A DNA stretch of 64,000 nucleotides. Origin: Stenotrophobium rhamnosiphilum (GTDB lineage: Bacteria > Pseudomonadota > Gammaproteobacteria > Nevskiales > Nevskiaceae). This document shows positions 15,988-25,765 of this stretch, in pieces. Within the stretch, counting starts at the first letter, position 1; every line of letters starts with the position of its first letter. The notes under the pieces were generated by a model that was given only the letters and a program-made list of their open reading frames with translations, did not search any database and was not told where the DNA came from. Made by a program: the position numbers and the translations under genes. The DNA lies in NCBI RefSeq assembly GCF_003052265.1, contig NZ_QANS01000005.1:186001-250000 (forward strand). The letters are read 5' to 3'.

Positions 15988-17073
15988 TTAAGCGTAATCG
16001 TCGACGAGGCCACGGCGCCAACGAACGGGCGGTGCCTGCTCTGAATCCTGTGGCTCTGAAGAATTTCTGGCGTGTGGATTCGGCTGATGCGTATCGGGCT
16101 GACGGCCACTCGTGTCTTGTGGCGTCTGCGAGAACACCTGTGCTTGCGACAGGTTGAGTCCCTGCTGCGAGAACATGTCACGCAAACGAGGCAACGAGGC
16201 TTCTAGTGCATCACGCGTCATCGCGTGCGTGGCGGTGAAGCGCAGATCAGCCTTGTCATTCTCGATGCGGATCTGGACGTTAATCGGCCCCATATCGTCC
16301 GGCGTCACATTGATCTCAACCTTCTGCATGCCCTCGCCGACTGCCCACAACAAGCGGTGGCCCAAAGCGGCAGGCCATTCACGATTGGTGATCGGCAATT
16401 CATCGAGCACACCTGGCGCAGTCACTGGCAATGCCAGTGCTACTGCCGTCATGGTTGGCGCCTGATGGGTTGGAGTTGCGAGTAGTGGCGCTGGCGTCGG
16501 CGCTGGTGATTCGATGTCTGCGAGTACAGATGCAATGAGATCGGCTTTGTCGGTCATGCGGCCGTCAATCACCGGCGGCACTTCTTTCGCGGCAACAGTC
16601 AAAGCGACTGCGACGGGAGTTGAAGTGTCTGGCGTATCAACAACTAGCGTTGCGAGCGGATTTGTAGGGCTTGCTGCTGGAGGTGTGCGAACTGTGTTTG
16701 GTGAGATAGCTAGCGTTGCAATCGCATCATCCTGTCCGCCTGTTGCCGGAGGAGCATCATTCGGTGGCAGCACGTTGAGCAGAGACATCAGCAAAGCAAT
16801 ATCCGGAGTAGCGGCTGCATCTGTCGCATCAGCCGAAACCACTTTGGTTTTAGCCACAGGCACTTTTGCTTCGATCTTTTGTCCTGCCGTCGCATTGGAC
16901 AGTACTTGTCCAAACAACTGAGGCAGTGGGCTGTCGTCAGACGATTGCACCGCATCATCCTTGGCAACGGCTTTCTTCGGCCCGACTTCCTTGGCCGAGG
17001 ACAGATCCACACTCATTCTTGATGAGGCAGTCTGACTATCAGCGCTGGCGCCCATGCTGCTCATCACATTCAT
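15988..17073 (-). CDS. fliK: flagellar hook-length control protein FliK
   Basis: A 361-residue protein: a long low-complexity Ala/Pro/Thr-rich N-terminal ruler region and a conserved C-terminal domain (about residues 225-320), with the family pattern V-E-I-N-V-T-P-D-D-M-G-P-I-N-V-Q and L-P-R-L-R-D-M-F-S-Q-Q-G. It is secreted and signals FlhB to switch export class. Last gene of the fliE-fliK operon. It ends 21 bases from the convergent FimV/TrpB-like gene, which separates it from fliL. Confidence 0.92.
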   Translation of the reverse strand: MNVMSSMGASADSQTASSRMSVDLSSAKEVGPKKAVAKDDAVQSSDDSPLPQLFGQVLSNATAGQKIEAKVPVAKTKVVSADATDAAATPDIALLMSLLNVLPPNDAPPATGGQDDAIATLAISPNTVRTPPAASPTNPLATLVVDTPDTSTPVAVALTVAAKEVPPVIDGRMTDKADLIASVLADIESPAPTPAPLLATPTHQAPTMTAVALALPVTAPGVLDELPITNREWPAALGHRLLWAVGEGMQKVEINVTPDDMGPINVQIRIENDKADLRFTATHAMTRDALEASLPRLRDMFSQQGLNLSQAQVFSQTPQDTSGRQPDTHQPNPHARNSSEPQDSEQAPPVRWRRGLVDDYA

Positions 17074-17077
17074 CGGC

Positions 17078-17536
17078 TTACATGCCCGAAGCAGCGTTCA
17101 TTGCCAAAGCTCGAAAATAGCTTTGGCTGGCACGCTCATCGGAATTCTTTTGTTCGATGCGTTCAGTCTGCTGTCGCTCCTGCATGCGATACGAAGCGGC
17201 GAGTTGTTCCAGGACGCCGACATCGCGACGCTTCAACAACCAGCGAGTGCGTTCGGCTTCGCAGCGCTGCTTGGCTTGCTCCAGCAATGTTTTCTGAAAG
17301 CCTTCTGCTTCACGCAACTTCGCCAGAAAAGCGTGGCGGTTGCTGATCAGCGCTGGCGTGCTAGCAACGGTTACGGTGTTGACGTAATCCTGCAGATAAC
17401 GCTGCAACTCCGAGAGTCGCGTTTCATGCTCGGTGACTAGGCGCTGGCACTCGGCCATCGCGCGCATTGCCTCATCCTCGCGCTTATCGGCAACAAGCTG
17501 AAGGGGTTCTAAACGCGATGATCGGGAGGGTGACAT
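17078..17536 (-). CDS. fliJ: flagellar export chaperone FliJ
   Basis: A 152-residue, almost wholly helical and coiled-coil protein rich in Glu, Arg and Gln, with the FliJ opening (S-R-L-E-P-L-Q-L-V-A-D-K-R-E-D-E-A). FliJ sits in the centre of the FliI hexamer like the gamma subunit of F1-ATPase. It is 11 bases downstream of fliI and 4 bases upstream of fliK. Family length is about 147. Confidence 0.9.
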   Translation of the reverse strand: MSPSRSSRLEPLQLVADKREDEAMRAMAECQRLVTEHETRLSELQRYLQDYVNTVTVASTPALISNRHAFLAKLREAEGFQKTLLEQAKQRCEAERTRWLLKRRDVGVLEQLAASYRMQERQQTERIEQKNSDERASQSYFRALAMNAASGM

Positions 17537-17547
17537 CGCCGTTTCCT

Positions 17548-18900
17548 TTAATTAGTGGTCAGCAGGTTTTGCAGGGCGCCCAAGCTGCCCGCGCAAGTGG
17601 CAGGCTCGCGTACGTCCTGTTTAAGAAATTCTTCAATCCGCGGCCACATCGCAATCGCGGTATCAACGCGTGCATCGCTGCCCTTTTGGTACGCGCCAAT
17701 ACTGATGAGATCGCGATTACGTTGGTACGCGGAGAACAATTGGCGGAAACGTCTAACCAACTGCTGATGCGGTGTATCTGTGATTTCAACAGCGCAGCGG
17801 CTGATCGAAGATTCGATATCGATTGCTGGATAGATGCCAGAGTCGGCAATTGAGCGTGACAACAAGATGTGTCCGTCCAGAATACCTCGCGCGCAATCGG
17901 CAATCGGATCATTCGGATCATCGCCTTCTGTCAGCACGGTGTAGAACGCCGTAATGGAACCAGTGCCGTCGAGTCCATTGCCTGCACGCTCAACCAGTTG
18001 TGGCAGACGTGCAAATACCGATGGCGGATAACCGCGCGTTGTTGGCGGCTCACCCACAGCCAAACCAATTTCACGTTGTGCCTGTGCAAAGCGCGTCAGT
18101 GAATCCATCAGCAGCAGAACGTTCTTGCCCTGATCACGAAAATATTCTGCAATAGCTGTTGCCAGAGACGCACCACGTAAACGCATCAATGGCGAACGGT
18201 CAGAAGGCGTCGCCACAACCACCGCGCGACGCATGCCTTCTGGCCCCAAGCTGTTTTCAATGAACTCGCGGACTTCGCGACCGCGTTCACCAATCAGGCC
18301 CACGACGATGACATCGGCATTCGTATAGCGCGTCATCATGCCGAGCAATGTCGATTTACCGACGCCAGTGCCCGCGAACAAACCAATGCGCTGGCCACGG
18401 CCAACGGTTAACAGAGAATTGATGATGCGAACGCCGACATCCAGCGGCTCACGGATAGGCGCACGCGACAGCGGATTGATGGGCGTGCCATTGAGACGCA
18501 CGCGGTCGGTGCAACGTGGCGCAGGTTTTCCGTCGAGTGGTTGGCCTTCGCCATCCAGTACACGACCAAGCAGTGCATCACCGACAGCGACTTCTGCGGC
18601 ATGACGAATGGGGATTACGCGGGCATTAGGCAACAGGCCATGCATCTCGCCTGCTGGCATCAAGAAGATTCGATCACCGGAGAAGCCGACAACTTCAGCT
18701 TCCTGTGAAACGCCATCGGCGGCTTCAACACGGCAGCGTCCGCCAATCTGCACGGAGCAACCGACTGCTTCAAGCGTCAGTCCAACGACGCGTTTCAGCA
18801 CGCCTTCAACGATGGGTCCACGCACACCATTAAGGCGCGGGCTCAAGCCATCAAGCGATTTAACAAGTGTCTGGTCGCGCTCATCGCGCCAGGCGTTCAA
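17548..18900 (-). CDS. fliI: flagellum-specific ATPase FliI
   Basis: A 450-residue F1-beta-like ATPase that energises export. Walker A is [12 protein letters not shown] near residue 173-184; [12 protein letters not shown] is the Walker B region and the E-R-G-R-E-V-R-E-F loop is characteristic. The start overlaps the fliH stop by four bases. It works with FliH (regulator) and FliJ (central stalk), its direct neighbours. Confidence 0.96.
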   Translation of the reverse strand: MNAWRDERDQTLVKSLDGLSPRLNGVRGPIVEGVLKRVVGLTLEAVGCSVQIGGRCRVEAADGVSQEAEVVGFSGDRIFLMPAGEMHGLLPNARVIPIRHAAEVAVGDALLGRVLDGEGQPLDGKPAPRCTDRVRLNGTPINPLSRAPIREPLDVGVRIINSLLTVGRGQRIGLFAGTGVGKSTLLGMMTRYTNADVIVVGLIGERGREVREFIENSLGPEGMRRAVVVATPSDRSPLMRLRGASLATAIAEYFRDQGKNVLLLMDSLTRFAQAQREIGLAVGEPPTTRGYPPSVFARLPQLVERAGNGLDGTGSITAFYTVLTEGDDPNDPIADCARGILDGHILLSRSIADSGIYPAIDIESSISRCAVEITDTPHQQLVRRFRQLFSAYQRNRDLISIGAYQKGSDARVDTAIAMWPRIEEFLKQDVREPATCAGSLGALQNLLTTN

Positions 18901-19532
18901 GCGTCCTCGCCGAGCAAGGCCCGTTCAATATTGGTTTGGCGTGTGTCCATGCGCGCATCAATCTGGCTGGACTCAGTGACGACGCGGCAATCACCGCGGC
19001 GCAGCGTGGCATCCGCCACCAGTTTCCAGTTTGCATCCGTGGTCAGACTCAGCGTGTTCTTCAACGCCGACAAATCATCCGGATGCAGAAAGATCTTCAT
19101 CTCGCGCGTGCTGGTCGTCACTGCTGCGACGGCTTCATTCACTGCGCCAGTAACCAGTTGCGGATCCAGCTCAATCGCCTGATTGACCAAGCGTCTTGCG
19201 GTATCCACCACCAAGCGAATCAGCGCATGTTCAACTTCTGCGCTGAGATCCTTGAGCGGACGAGACATGTGTTCGAGTAGCAAGCTGATCTGAGCGGCAA
19301 CAGCCTGTGCTTCACGGTTGCCATTGGCATAGCCTTCGGCATGACCGCGGGCAAAGCCTTCTTCGTAGGCAGCTTTCTCAATCGAATCGAGATGCGCAGC
19401 CGTATTCAGCTTGCTGCGCGAAACCATCGGATTTTCACGATTGTCGCGGCCGTCTTCGGACAGCGGTGGGCAATTCCAAAGCGTCGCGCCAGCGCTTAAT
19501 TCATTGGAGAGAACTTCAAACAAATTCGTCAC
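18897..19532 (-). CDS. fliH: flagellar assembly protein FliH
   Basis: A 211-residue protein with a helical G-x-x-x-G-rich segment ([15 protein letters not shown], about residues 57-71) and a C-terminal V-type ATPase subunit E-like domain, both typical of FliH. It inhibits FliI and docks it to the C-ring. Its 5' end overlaps fliG by 17 bases and its stop overlaps fliI by four. Confidence 0.92.
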   Translation of the reverse strand: MTNLFEVLSNELSAGATLWNCPPLSEDGRDNRENPMVSRSKLNTAAHLDSIEKAAYEEGFARGHAEGYANGNREAQAVAAQISLLLEHMSRPLKDLSAEVEHALIRLVVDTARRLVNQAIELDPQLVTGAVNEAVAAVTTSTREMKIFLHPDDLSALKNTLSLTTDANWKLVADATLRRGDCRVVTESSQIDARMDTRQTNIERALLGEDA

Positions 19533-20523
19533 CCTTTCCGCCGAGCATGATGGTGCCGGCGTCCGCTAAACGGCGTGCAATGACCAGAATTTCCTTCTGC
19601 GCGGCTTCCACATCGGAGACGCGTGCCGGGCCCTTGGCTTCCATGTCTTCGAGCAACATTTCTGCTGCACGTTTGGACATATTGCTGGTGATCTTTTCTT
19701 TAACGCGTGGTTCTGCACCCTTGAGTGCAACGCCGAGAATTTCGGGGGGCACGTCGCGAAGCAGTGCCTGAATGCCGCGATCATCAACTTCGCCGAGATC
19801 ATCAAACACAAACATCAGTTCCTGAATGCGAGTATTGAGGTCTGCATCCAGTTCTCCAATCTTGGTGGAGATCGCATTACCAACTGACGAGTCCATCAAG
19901 TTGAGAATGTTAGCCGCGACCTTGATGCCGCCGACGCTGGAAGATTTGATGTTGTTACCGCCAGAGAATTGCTTCTCCATAATTTCATCCAGCTCGCGCA
20001 GTGCGCTCGGCTGAATGCCATCCAGGCGTGCGATACGCACCAGCACATCGCTGCGCATACGCTCAGGCAACAAGGCAATCACTTCCGCTGCCTGATCTGG
20101 ATCCAGATAGGCCAACACGATCGAAACAATTTGCGGATGTTCATTGCGCACCAGATCAGCAACAGCGCGCGTCTCCATCCACTTGAGTGCTTCAAGACCC
20201 TTGCTGTTACGGCCGAGCAAGATGCGGTCAATCAGGCCACTCGCTTTATCTTCACCCAGTGCGCCGGTCAGTACACGGCGAACGTAGTCATCTGCACCAA
20301 CACCCAGCGAAGTCTGCGACTCCATCTCGGTGACAAAGTTTTCCATGATCTGCGTGGCGTGTTCGCGTGACACATTGTTCAGCGATGCCATCGCCTGCCC
20401 GACTTTCTGCACATCCTTGGCGCCCATGTGCTTGAGCACTTCGGCGGCCTCGGTCTCGCCCAGCGACATCAGGAGAATCGCTGCGCGTGCAGATCCATTC
20501 GTCGCTGCCTGTGCTTCAACCAT
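19516..20523 (-). CDS. fliG: flagellar motor switch protein FliG
   Basis: A 335-residue C-ring protein. The E-H-P-Q motif (within N-E-H-P-Q-I-V-S-I-V, near residue 130) marks the middle domain. The C-terminal domain (about 245-335) carries the charged torque helix (K-E-K-I-T-S-N-M-S-K-R-A-A-E). Length is standard. It overlaps fliF by eight bases and fliH by 17. Confidence 0.96.
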   Translation of the reverse strand: MVEAQAATNGSARAAILLMSLGETEAAEVLKHMGAKDVQKVGQAMASLNNVSREHATQIMENFVTEMESQTSLGVGADDYVRRVLTGALGEDKASGLIDRILLGRNSKGLEALKWMETRAVADLVRNEHPQIVSIVLAYLDPDQAAEVIALLPERMRSDVLVRIARLDGIQPSALRELDEIMEKQFSGGNNIKSSSVGGIKVAANILNLMDSSVGNAISTKIGELDADLNTRIQELMFVFDDLGEVDDRGIQALLRDVPPEILGVALKGAEPRVKEKITSNMSKRAAEMLLEDMEAKGPARVSDVEAAQKEILVIARRLADAGTIMLGGKGDEFV

Positions 20524-22183
20524 CGGTGTTCACCCATGTTTTAATCACCTGCGCTACACGCTTGGGATCGGCAGCAACCGCTCCACGCGCCAGTGCAAGT
20601 TTCTGTTCGTACTGCGGAACTGGGCGCGGCTTATCGTCTGCCGCGCTGTGGCTGTCATCGAGCATCGCGGTGATGGGCGCGCCTTCACTGACGAGCCTGG
20701 CCGTGACTTGTTTGTTGGGATCTGTCTCAGCCAGATACTTGATGGCTGGACGCATCACTGCAAAAACCAGAATGACGATGATCAGAACAGCGAGGCCCTG
20801 ACGTCCGTACTCACGAACTTCCTGGCGCTGCCAGATCGGAGTTGGGGCTTCGACTGGAATTGGATTGGTGGTGAACAAAGCGTTCTGCACACTCATGGTG
20901 TCGCCGCGCTTTTCATCAAAGCCAACCGCTTGTCTCACCAGATTCTCGACCTTGGCTAATTCATCTTTGCTCAACGGTGCCAGCGTGGTGCCGCCTTTGC
21001 CATCTGACTTTGGCAAGTTGTCGACGAGTACTGCGACGGAGAGACGACGAAGTTCGCCAGCCGGACGACGCACATGGCTAACCGTGCGATCGACTTCGTA
21101 ATTACGCGTGCTGTTGCGGCTCTCGGTGATTGGATTGCTGCTCGTCGTGTTGCTGGCTGCAATTGGAGTTGCACCTGCTTTACCCGCAGCAGCCAATGCG
21201 CCCGGTGGATTCAGTGGCTGCGCCTGAGCATTGCTCGGTGGCTGATTGCTGGTTGCACCAGGAATGCCTTGAGCGCCGCCACTTGGGCCACGCGTGGTGT
21301 TTTCAGAAGTCTGCTCGCTACGCACGATGGCGGAATCTGGCTTGTAACTTTCAGTGGCTTCTTCAGTCACCGAGTAATCCATATCCGCAACAACCTGTGC
21401 ACTGACGCGACCGCTACCGGTCATCGGCGTCAGCAGCTGTTCAATGCGGCGAACGTAATCGGCTTCCAGTTTGCGAGATTGCTCAAACTGGTTTGCAGCT
21501 TGTTGGGTTGGATCGTTGGCATCACCCGAGTTGCTGAGCAAGTGACCGTATTGGTCAATCACAGTGACATTGCCAACCACAAGATTCGGCACGCTGGATG
21601 CGACCAGATGCACGATCGAAGCAATCTGATTGCCGTCGAGACTACGACCCGGTGCAAGATCAACCAACACCGATGCACTCGCAGCTGAACCGCCATTGGC
21701 AAAAACAGATTGCTTAGGAAGCGCCAGATGCACACGTGCACCTTGTACTGATTGCAGACTGCTGACCGTGCGACCCAGCTCCGTCTCCAGCGCATGTTGA
21801 TAGCGCGCGCTCTCAACAAACTGGCTGGTGCCGAAACCCTGCTCCTGCTGCATCATCTCAAAGCCCATGCTGGTGCTCTTCGGCAAACCCTGCGAGGCCA
21901 GTTTGAGACGCGCTTCGTAAACCTTGTCAGCAGCCACCATCACGGCGCCGCTGTTGTTGTCGAGTTGAAACGAAACGTTCGCCGTACGCAGCGCTTCGGC
22001 GACGTCGGAAGAATCTTTGGTCGACAAGCTGGAATAAACCGCAGCCATCGGCGGCTTCTGTGACCACATGTAGATGCTGACACCGGCGGCGACTGCGCCT
22101 GCGATGCCCACCAGAAAAAGGATCTGGCGCAGACCGGGAATTGCGCCGAGTGAATCCATTCGTGGAAGTGTGAGTTGGGCCAT
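20516..22183 (-). CDS. fliF: flagellar MS-ring protein FliF
   Basis: A 555-residue protein with two membrane helices (about residues 20-40 and 452-472) enclosing a large periplasmic ring-building region (L-D-N-N-S-G-A-V-M-V, A-R-V-H-L-A-L-P-K-Q-S-V-F) and an Ala/Asn/Gly-rich insert. The cytosolic tail binds FliG. It is the first built ring of the basal body. One base separates it from fliE. Confidence 0.96.
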   Translation of the reverse strand: MAQLTLPRMDSLGAIPGLRQILFLVGIAGAVAAGVSIYMWSQKPPMAAVYSSLSTKDSSDVAEALRTANVSFQLDNNSGAVMVAADKVYEARLKLASQGLPKSTSMGFEMMQQEQGFGTSQFVESARYQHALETELGRTVSSLQSVQGARVHLALPKQSVFANGGSAASASVLVDLAPGRSLDGNQIASIVHLVASSVPNLVVGNVTVIDQYGHLLSNSGDANDPTQQAANQFEQSRKLEADYVRRIEQLLTPMTGSGRVSAQVVADMDYSVTEEATESYKPDSAIVRSEQTSENTTRGPSGGAQGIPGATSNQPPSNAQAQPLNPPGALAAAGKAGATPIAASNTTSSNPITESRNSTRNYEVDRTVSHVRRPAGELRRLSVAVLVDNLPKSDGKGGTTLAPLSKDELAKVENLVRQAVGFDEKRGDTMSVQNALFTTNPIPVEAPTPIWQRQEVREYGRQGLAVLIIVILVFAVMRPAIKYLAETDPNKQVTARLVSEGAPITAMLDDSHSAADDKPRPVPQYEQKLALARGAVAADPKRVAQVIKTWVNTDG

Positions 22184-22184
22184 A

Positions 22185-22508
22185 TCAGATCGGCATATTC
22201 ATGATGTCTTGGTAGGCACTCACCAAGCGATTACGGACTTCTGCCATTGCTTTAAATGAAACCTGAGCACTCGCCTGCGCGATCATCACCTTGGCCAGAT
22301 CAGCACTGGGATCACCCATCTCGAAAGACTGTTGCAGTTGGGTGGCGGTTTGCTGCGTTTGATTGACTTGCGAAATGGCGTTGCCGACGAGTTGGCCGAA
22401 ACCACTTTCCGTCGGACTTTTGGCAGCAACGTTTGCCGGGCGATTGGCCGCCTGCTCACTCAGTGAGCGAATCTGCGACAACACGCGGTTTACGTCGATG
22501 TCATTCAT
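22185..22508 (-). CDS. fliE: flagellar hook-basal body junction protein FliE
   Basis: A 107-residue protein with the FliE C-terminal pattern L-A-K-V-M-I-A-Q-A-S-A-Q-V-S-F and a final R-N-R-L-V-S-A-Y-Q-D-I-M. It links the MS-ring to the proximal rod. A TTG three codons upstream is possible, but the ATG at 22508 gives the family length. First gene of fliEFGHIJK, with a sigma-54 box 40 bases upstream. Confidence 0.93.
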   Translation of the reverse strand: MNDIDVNRVLSQIRSLSEQAANRPANVAAKSPTESGFGQLVGNAISQVNQTQQTATQLQQSFEMGDPSADLAKVMIAQASAQVSFKAMAEVRNRLVSAYQDIMNMPI

Positions 22509-22547
22509 GCTTGCCAAATTCCAAAACCGTTCTCTGTGTTACATCGA

Positions 22548-22562
22548 GCAATTCTTGTGCCC
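22548..22562 (-). promoter_or_regulatory. sigma-54 promoter of the fliE operon
   Basis: Minus strand GGGCAC, five bases, TTGC: one mismatch to TGGCAC-N5-TTGC, with the critical GG and GC pairs intact. It lies in the short fleQ-fliE gap, about 40 bases before the fliE ATG. Confidence 0.75.
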
Positions 22563-22605
22563 AAGGAGAAATCACCAGCAGTGACGGAATCCTGACGTCC
22601 ATTTT

Positions 22606-24135
22606 TTAGGCGCTGATGGCCTCACGCAGTTCGGTAACGTCCTGCATCAGGTCATCAACATTTAAGTCCGAAGAATCTTCTCTTTGAAGACCGTACTTAC
22701 GCAGCTTTTCAACCAGCGTGGTGCGGCGCGTGTTCAGCAGTTTGGCGGCGTGAGCGACAACACCATTAGCCTGACGCAGCGCCTGCTTGATCAAATTGAG
22801 TTCGATGTTGGCGATGTGATCCTTCAGATCAACGCCGTCTGGAGGCAACTGACTGAAGCCCGGCATTGCAACAACGGCTGGCGATGGCATGACGTTGTCT
22901 TCAGTAGAAGCTTCTTCGTCAGCATTGGCCTGCAAGGTTTCTGGCAGTACCGTCTCCATGATGCTCGTTACTTTTGAAACAACACCGCGACGATAGGTCT
23001 GTGGCAGATCCGTGGCCTGAACCAGACCGCGTGGATGCAGCACAGCAAGACGTTCGATCAGATTGTGCAGTTCACGCACGTTGCCTGGCCAAGGATACTG
23101 GCGCAGAGCATTGATGGCGTCGGGTGCAAAGCGAACCGAGCCGTGACCGTTGCGATCCATGCTGACGGTGATGTCATCAATCAACAGCTGCAGATCATCG
23201 ATGCGATCACGCAGCGGTGGGGTTTCGATTGGGAACACATTGAGGCGGTAGAAGAGATCTTCGCGGAAGTTTCCTTTGCGAATGTTTTCTTCCAGATTGC
23301 GATGCGTAGCAGCAATAACGCGAACATCACAACGAACGCTGTGGTTGCTGCCAACGCGTTCATAGGTTCTTTCTTGCAGGGCGCGGAGAATCTTGACCTG
23401 CATCGGCAAGCTCATGTCGCCGATTTCATCAAGGAATAGCGTGCCGCCATCGGCCATCTCGAAACGACCTTTGCGAGTGGTGATGGCGCCGGTGAATGCG
23501 CCCTTCTCATGACCGAAGAGTTCGCTCTCCAGCAATTCTGAAGGAATCGCGCCACAGTTCACGGCAACAAAAGGCTTGTCGCGGCGATTGGAGCTTTCAT
23601 GAATGGCGCGTGCAACGACTTCTTTGCCCGTGCCAGATTCGCCGGTCACAAGAACCGTGGTGTCGAAACCAGCAACCTGCTCGATCATACGACGCAGACG
23701 CTTCACAACAGGAGAGTTTCCTGTAGGGCCGTCTGACAAATATTTGACCACTTCGTTGATGCGCTTGCGCTGCATATGCGTGCGCTTGAGCAAGTCATGC
23801 AGTTGGGTGTATTTGAATGGGAAATCCAAAGTCACGCACGCCAGACGATCAAACTCAAACTCTTGCAGAATCTGTTCATAGAATTCTGGCAGCACCAGCA
23901 ATGGCGGATGGTAGTGATCACGCTTGAACCACTCGGTAAATTTTTTCAGTGATTCGGCGTTGTCGAATTTTCCAATGACCACGGCCACCCAATCTTGGGG
24001 GCTGTGCTTGTTCAAATCGATTTCAGCTGCATCACCCACCAGCACCGAACGCCAATCGATGAACTGCAGAATCGAACGCAGAATTTCGCTTCTTTGCGCA
24101 TCTGCATCGATTACAAGAATTTTGGCTTCAGACAT
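22606..24135 (-). CDS. fleQ: FleQ-like sigma-54-dependent flagellar master regulator
   Basis: A 509-residue enhancer-binding protein. Residues 1-120 form a receiver-like domain lacking the phospho-acceptor (V-V-I-G-K where an Asp is expected), as in FleQ. The AAA+ domain has Walker A G-E-S-G-T-G-K-E (165-172), the sigma-54-contacting G-A-F-T-G-A (212-217) and Walker B L-F-L-D-E-I-G-D (233-240). A Fis-type helix-turn-helix lies near 455-485. It would activate the RpoN-dependent fliE, fliL, flgB and flgA promoters seen here. FleQ homologues also bind c-di-GMP. Confidence 0.9.
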   Translation of the reverse strand: MSEAKILVIDADAQRSEILRSILQFIDWRSVLVGDAAEIDLNKHSPQDWVAVVIGKFDNAESLKKFTEWFKRDHYHPPLLVLPEFYEQILQEFEFDRLACVTLDFPFKYTQLHDLLKRTHMQRKRINEVVKYLSDGPTGNSPVVKRLRRMIEQVAGFDTTVLVTGESGTGKEVVARAIHESSNRRDKPFVAVNCGAIPSELLESELFGHEKGAFTGAITTRKGRFEMADGGTLFLDEIGDMSLPMQVKILRALQERTYERVGSNHSVRCDVRVIAATHRNLEENIRKGNFREDLFYRLNVFPIETPPLRDRIDDLQLLIDDITVSMDRNGHGSVRFAPDAINALRQYPWPGNVRELHNLIERLAVLHPRGLVQATDLPQTYRRGVVSKVTSIMETVLPETLQANADEEASTEDNVMPSPAVVAMPGFSQLPPDGVDLKDHIANIELNLIKQALRQANGVVAHAAKLLNTRRTTLVEKLRKYGLQREDSSDLNVDDLMQDVTELREAISA

Positions 24136-24180
24136 GGTGCTCTCACTTGAACTTATTTTTTTAGAAACTAACTGGCAAAA

Positions 24181-25629
24181 CTAGACTGCGATGCGAAGCG
24201 CCTGACGCGGCTTCTGAAGACGTCTTTCTTTTGCTGAAGCAATCTTCATCGCCTCGCGATACTTGGCGACTGTTCTACGAGCCACGTTCACACCCTTGCG
24301 ATGCAACATTGCAGCGATGGCACCATCGCACATCGGTGCGCTACGGTTTTCGCCATCGATGATGCGACGGATGATGGCTTTGACGGCAGTGCCGGAGGTT
24401 TCGGATTCCGCACCACCTAGCATGCTAGGGAAGAAATCCTTCAGCTCGTAAACGCCCCATGGCGTTTGTACGTATTTGTTGGTGGTGACGCGGCACACGG
24501 TCGATTCGTGCATCTCGATGGTGTCTGCAATCTCGCGAAGCGTCAGCGGCATCATGGCTTCTTCCCCATCAACGAGAAATTTGGCCTGTCGTGAGAAGAT
24601 TGCGCGAGCGGTTTTTAGCAACGTGGTGTTGCGCATTTCGACACCGCGCACCAACCAGCGAGCTTCCTGCAACTGGTCACGCAGTACGCGATGTTCGGAA
24701 GAACCAATCAACAGTTTCTCGTAAAGTGAATTCACGCGAATGCGTGGTAGCGTTGCTGGGTTGAGGTCGATCTTCCAGTTGCCTTGGCGACCGCTGACGA
24801 TGATGTCTGGCACCACTGCACGTGCCGGACTATTGGCGGATGCACCTGGTTTTGGGTTGAGCATCAAGATCAGATTGATGGCGACAGCAAGTGTGTTGTC
24901 GTCGGTCTGGAACACTTCTCTCAGCGCTGCGTAGTCTTGTGCACCGAGTGCGTTGAGGTGCTGTCTAACGATCTCATTGGCCATTTCAAGACCTAGGGTC
25001 TTGCGCGGCAGATCGCGCAGTTGGAGTAGCAGGCATTCGCGCAGATTGCGTGCAGCGAATCCGCTTGGCTCTACAGCTTGAACCTTGTGCAACACCGCTG
25101 CGACGTCCTGCTCGGTGACGTCCAGTTCGGAAAGCTTTTCTGCAATCTCAAGCAACGAGCTTTCGAGATAGCCGTTGTCATCCACTGCTTCGACAATCGC
25201 CAACGCAATGCGCATGTCCATCGGATCATTCAGGCTGGTGCGCAGCTGTTCCAGCGCGCGGATGCGAATATCTTCTGATGGCATTGCAGGCGTGCGATCT
25301 TCTATTGGATTTTCGTCATCCATTGGTTCGCCGCCGGACCAGCTGTCTGCGCTGCTCCAGTCGAAGTCTTCTGACATCTGTTCAAGTGCAGTCGCGTCGT
25401 TTGCAGACACCGCAACAATTTCTTCGTGGTTGCTTGCTTCTGCGGGAGCGGCTTCTGACTCTGTGACTTCGGAGTCTTCGTCCTGCTCAAGCATCAGGTT
25501 TTCTTCTAGCGCTTGGCGGACTTCTTGTTCTAGTTCTAGTGTCGACAGCTGCAGCATGCGGATGGACTGCAAGAGCTGCGGGGTCATCGCGATCTGTTGG
25601 CCCAGATGCAAGCGAATTCCTGGATTCAT
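24181..25629 (-). CDS. rpoN: RNA polymerase sigma-54 factor RpoN
   Basis: A 482-residue protein with all RpoN regions: the Gln/Leu-rich activator-contacting N-terminus (L-G-Q-Q-I-A-M-T-P-Q-L-L-Q-S-I), an acidic linker (about residues 45-115), the core-binding domain, and the C-terminal RpoN box A-R-R-T-V-A-K-Y-R-E. The ATG is preceded by GAGGAG. It sits inside the flagellar cluster next to its activator, like rpoN2 of Xanthomonas, so it may be a dedicated flagellar copy with a second rpoN elsewhere; the latter is inference. Confidence 0.95.
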   Translation of the reverse strand: MNPGIRLHLGQQIAMTPQLLQSIRMLQLSTLELEQEVRQALEENLMLEQDEDSEVTESEAAPAEASNHEEIVAVSANDATALEQMSEDFDWSSADSWSGGEPMDDENPIEDRTPAMPSEDIRIRALEQLRTSLNDPMDMRIALAIVEAVDDNGYLESSLLEIAEKLSELDVTEQDVAAVLHKVQAVEPSGFAARNLRECLLLQLRDLPRKTLGLEMANEIVRQHLNALGAQDYAALREVFQTDDNTLAVAINLILMLNPKPGASANSPARAVVPDIIVSGRQGNWKIDLNPATLPRIRVNSLYEKLLIGSSEHRVLRDQLQEARWLVRGVEMRNTTLLKTARAIFSRQAKFLVDGEEAMMPLTLREIADTIEMHESTVCRVTTNKYVQTPWGVYELKDFFPSMLGGAESETSGTAVKAIIRRIIDGENRSAPMCDGAIAAMLHRKGVNVARRTVAKYREAMKIASAKERRLQKPRQALRIAV

Positions 25630-25735
25630 TTTGTACTCTCCTCAATTCCTTTTGAGTGAAATGCAACGCTGCATTTCGTTGAAGCCATCATTGGCCTACA
25701 GCGTCAAATCTCCAATCGTTCATTCCCTTACTGCG

Positions 25736-25754
25736 TGTAAGGGGAACCCTTACA
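25736..25754. promoter_or_regulatory. perfect palindrome in the rpoN leader
   Basis: TGTAAGGG, three bases, CCCTTACA: arms of eight bases with no mismatch, about 107 bases before the rpoN start. A third TAAGGG-like copy lies at 25726-25731 in inverted sense. There is no T-run on the minus strand, so an operator or leader hairpin is more likely than a terminator. Confidence 0.4.
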
Positions 25755-25765
25755 TTTGGAATTTT

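Noticed and set aside
16112-16921. Plus-strand frames opposite fliK
   Set aside because: They mirror the Ala/Pro-rich composition of fliK and show no independent coding features.
20330-20959. Long plus-strand open frame across fliF/fliG
   Set aside because: It lies fully antisense to two well-conserved flagellar genes and has no ribosome site or family features.
25736-25754. Terminator behind the response regulator gene
   Set aside because: The palindrome is not followed by a T-run on the minus strand; it is listed as a possible operator or leader hairpin.
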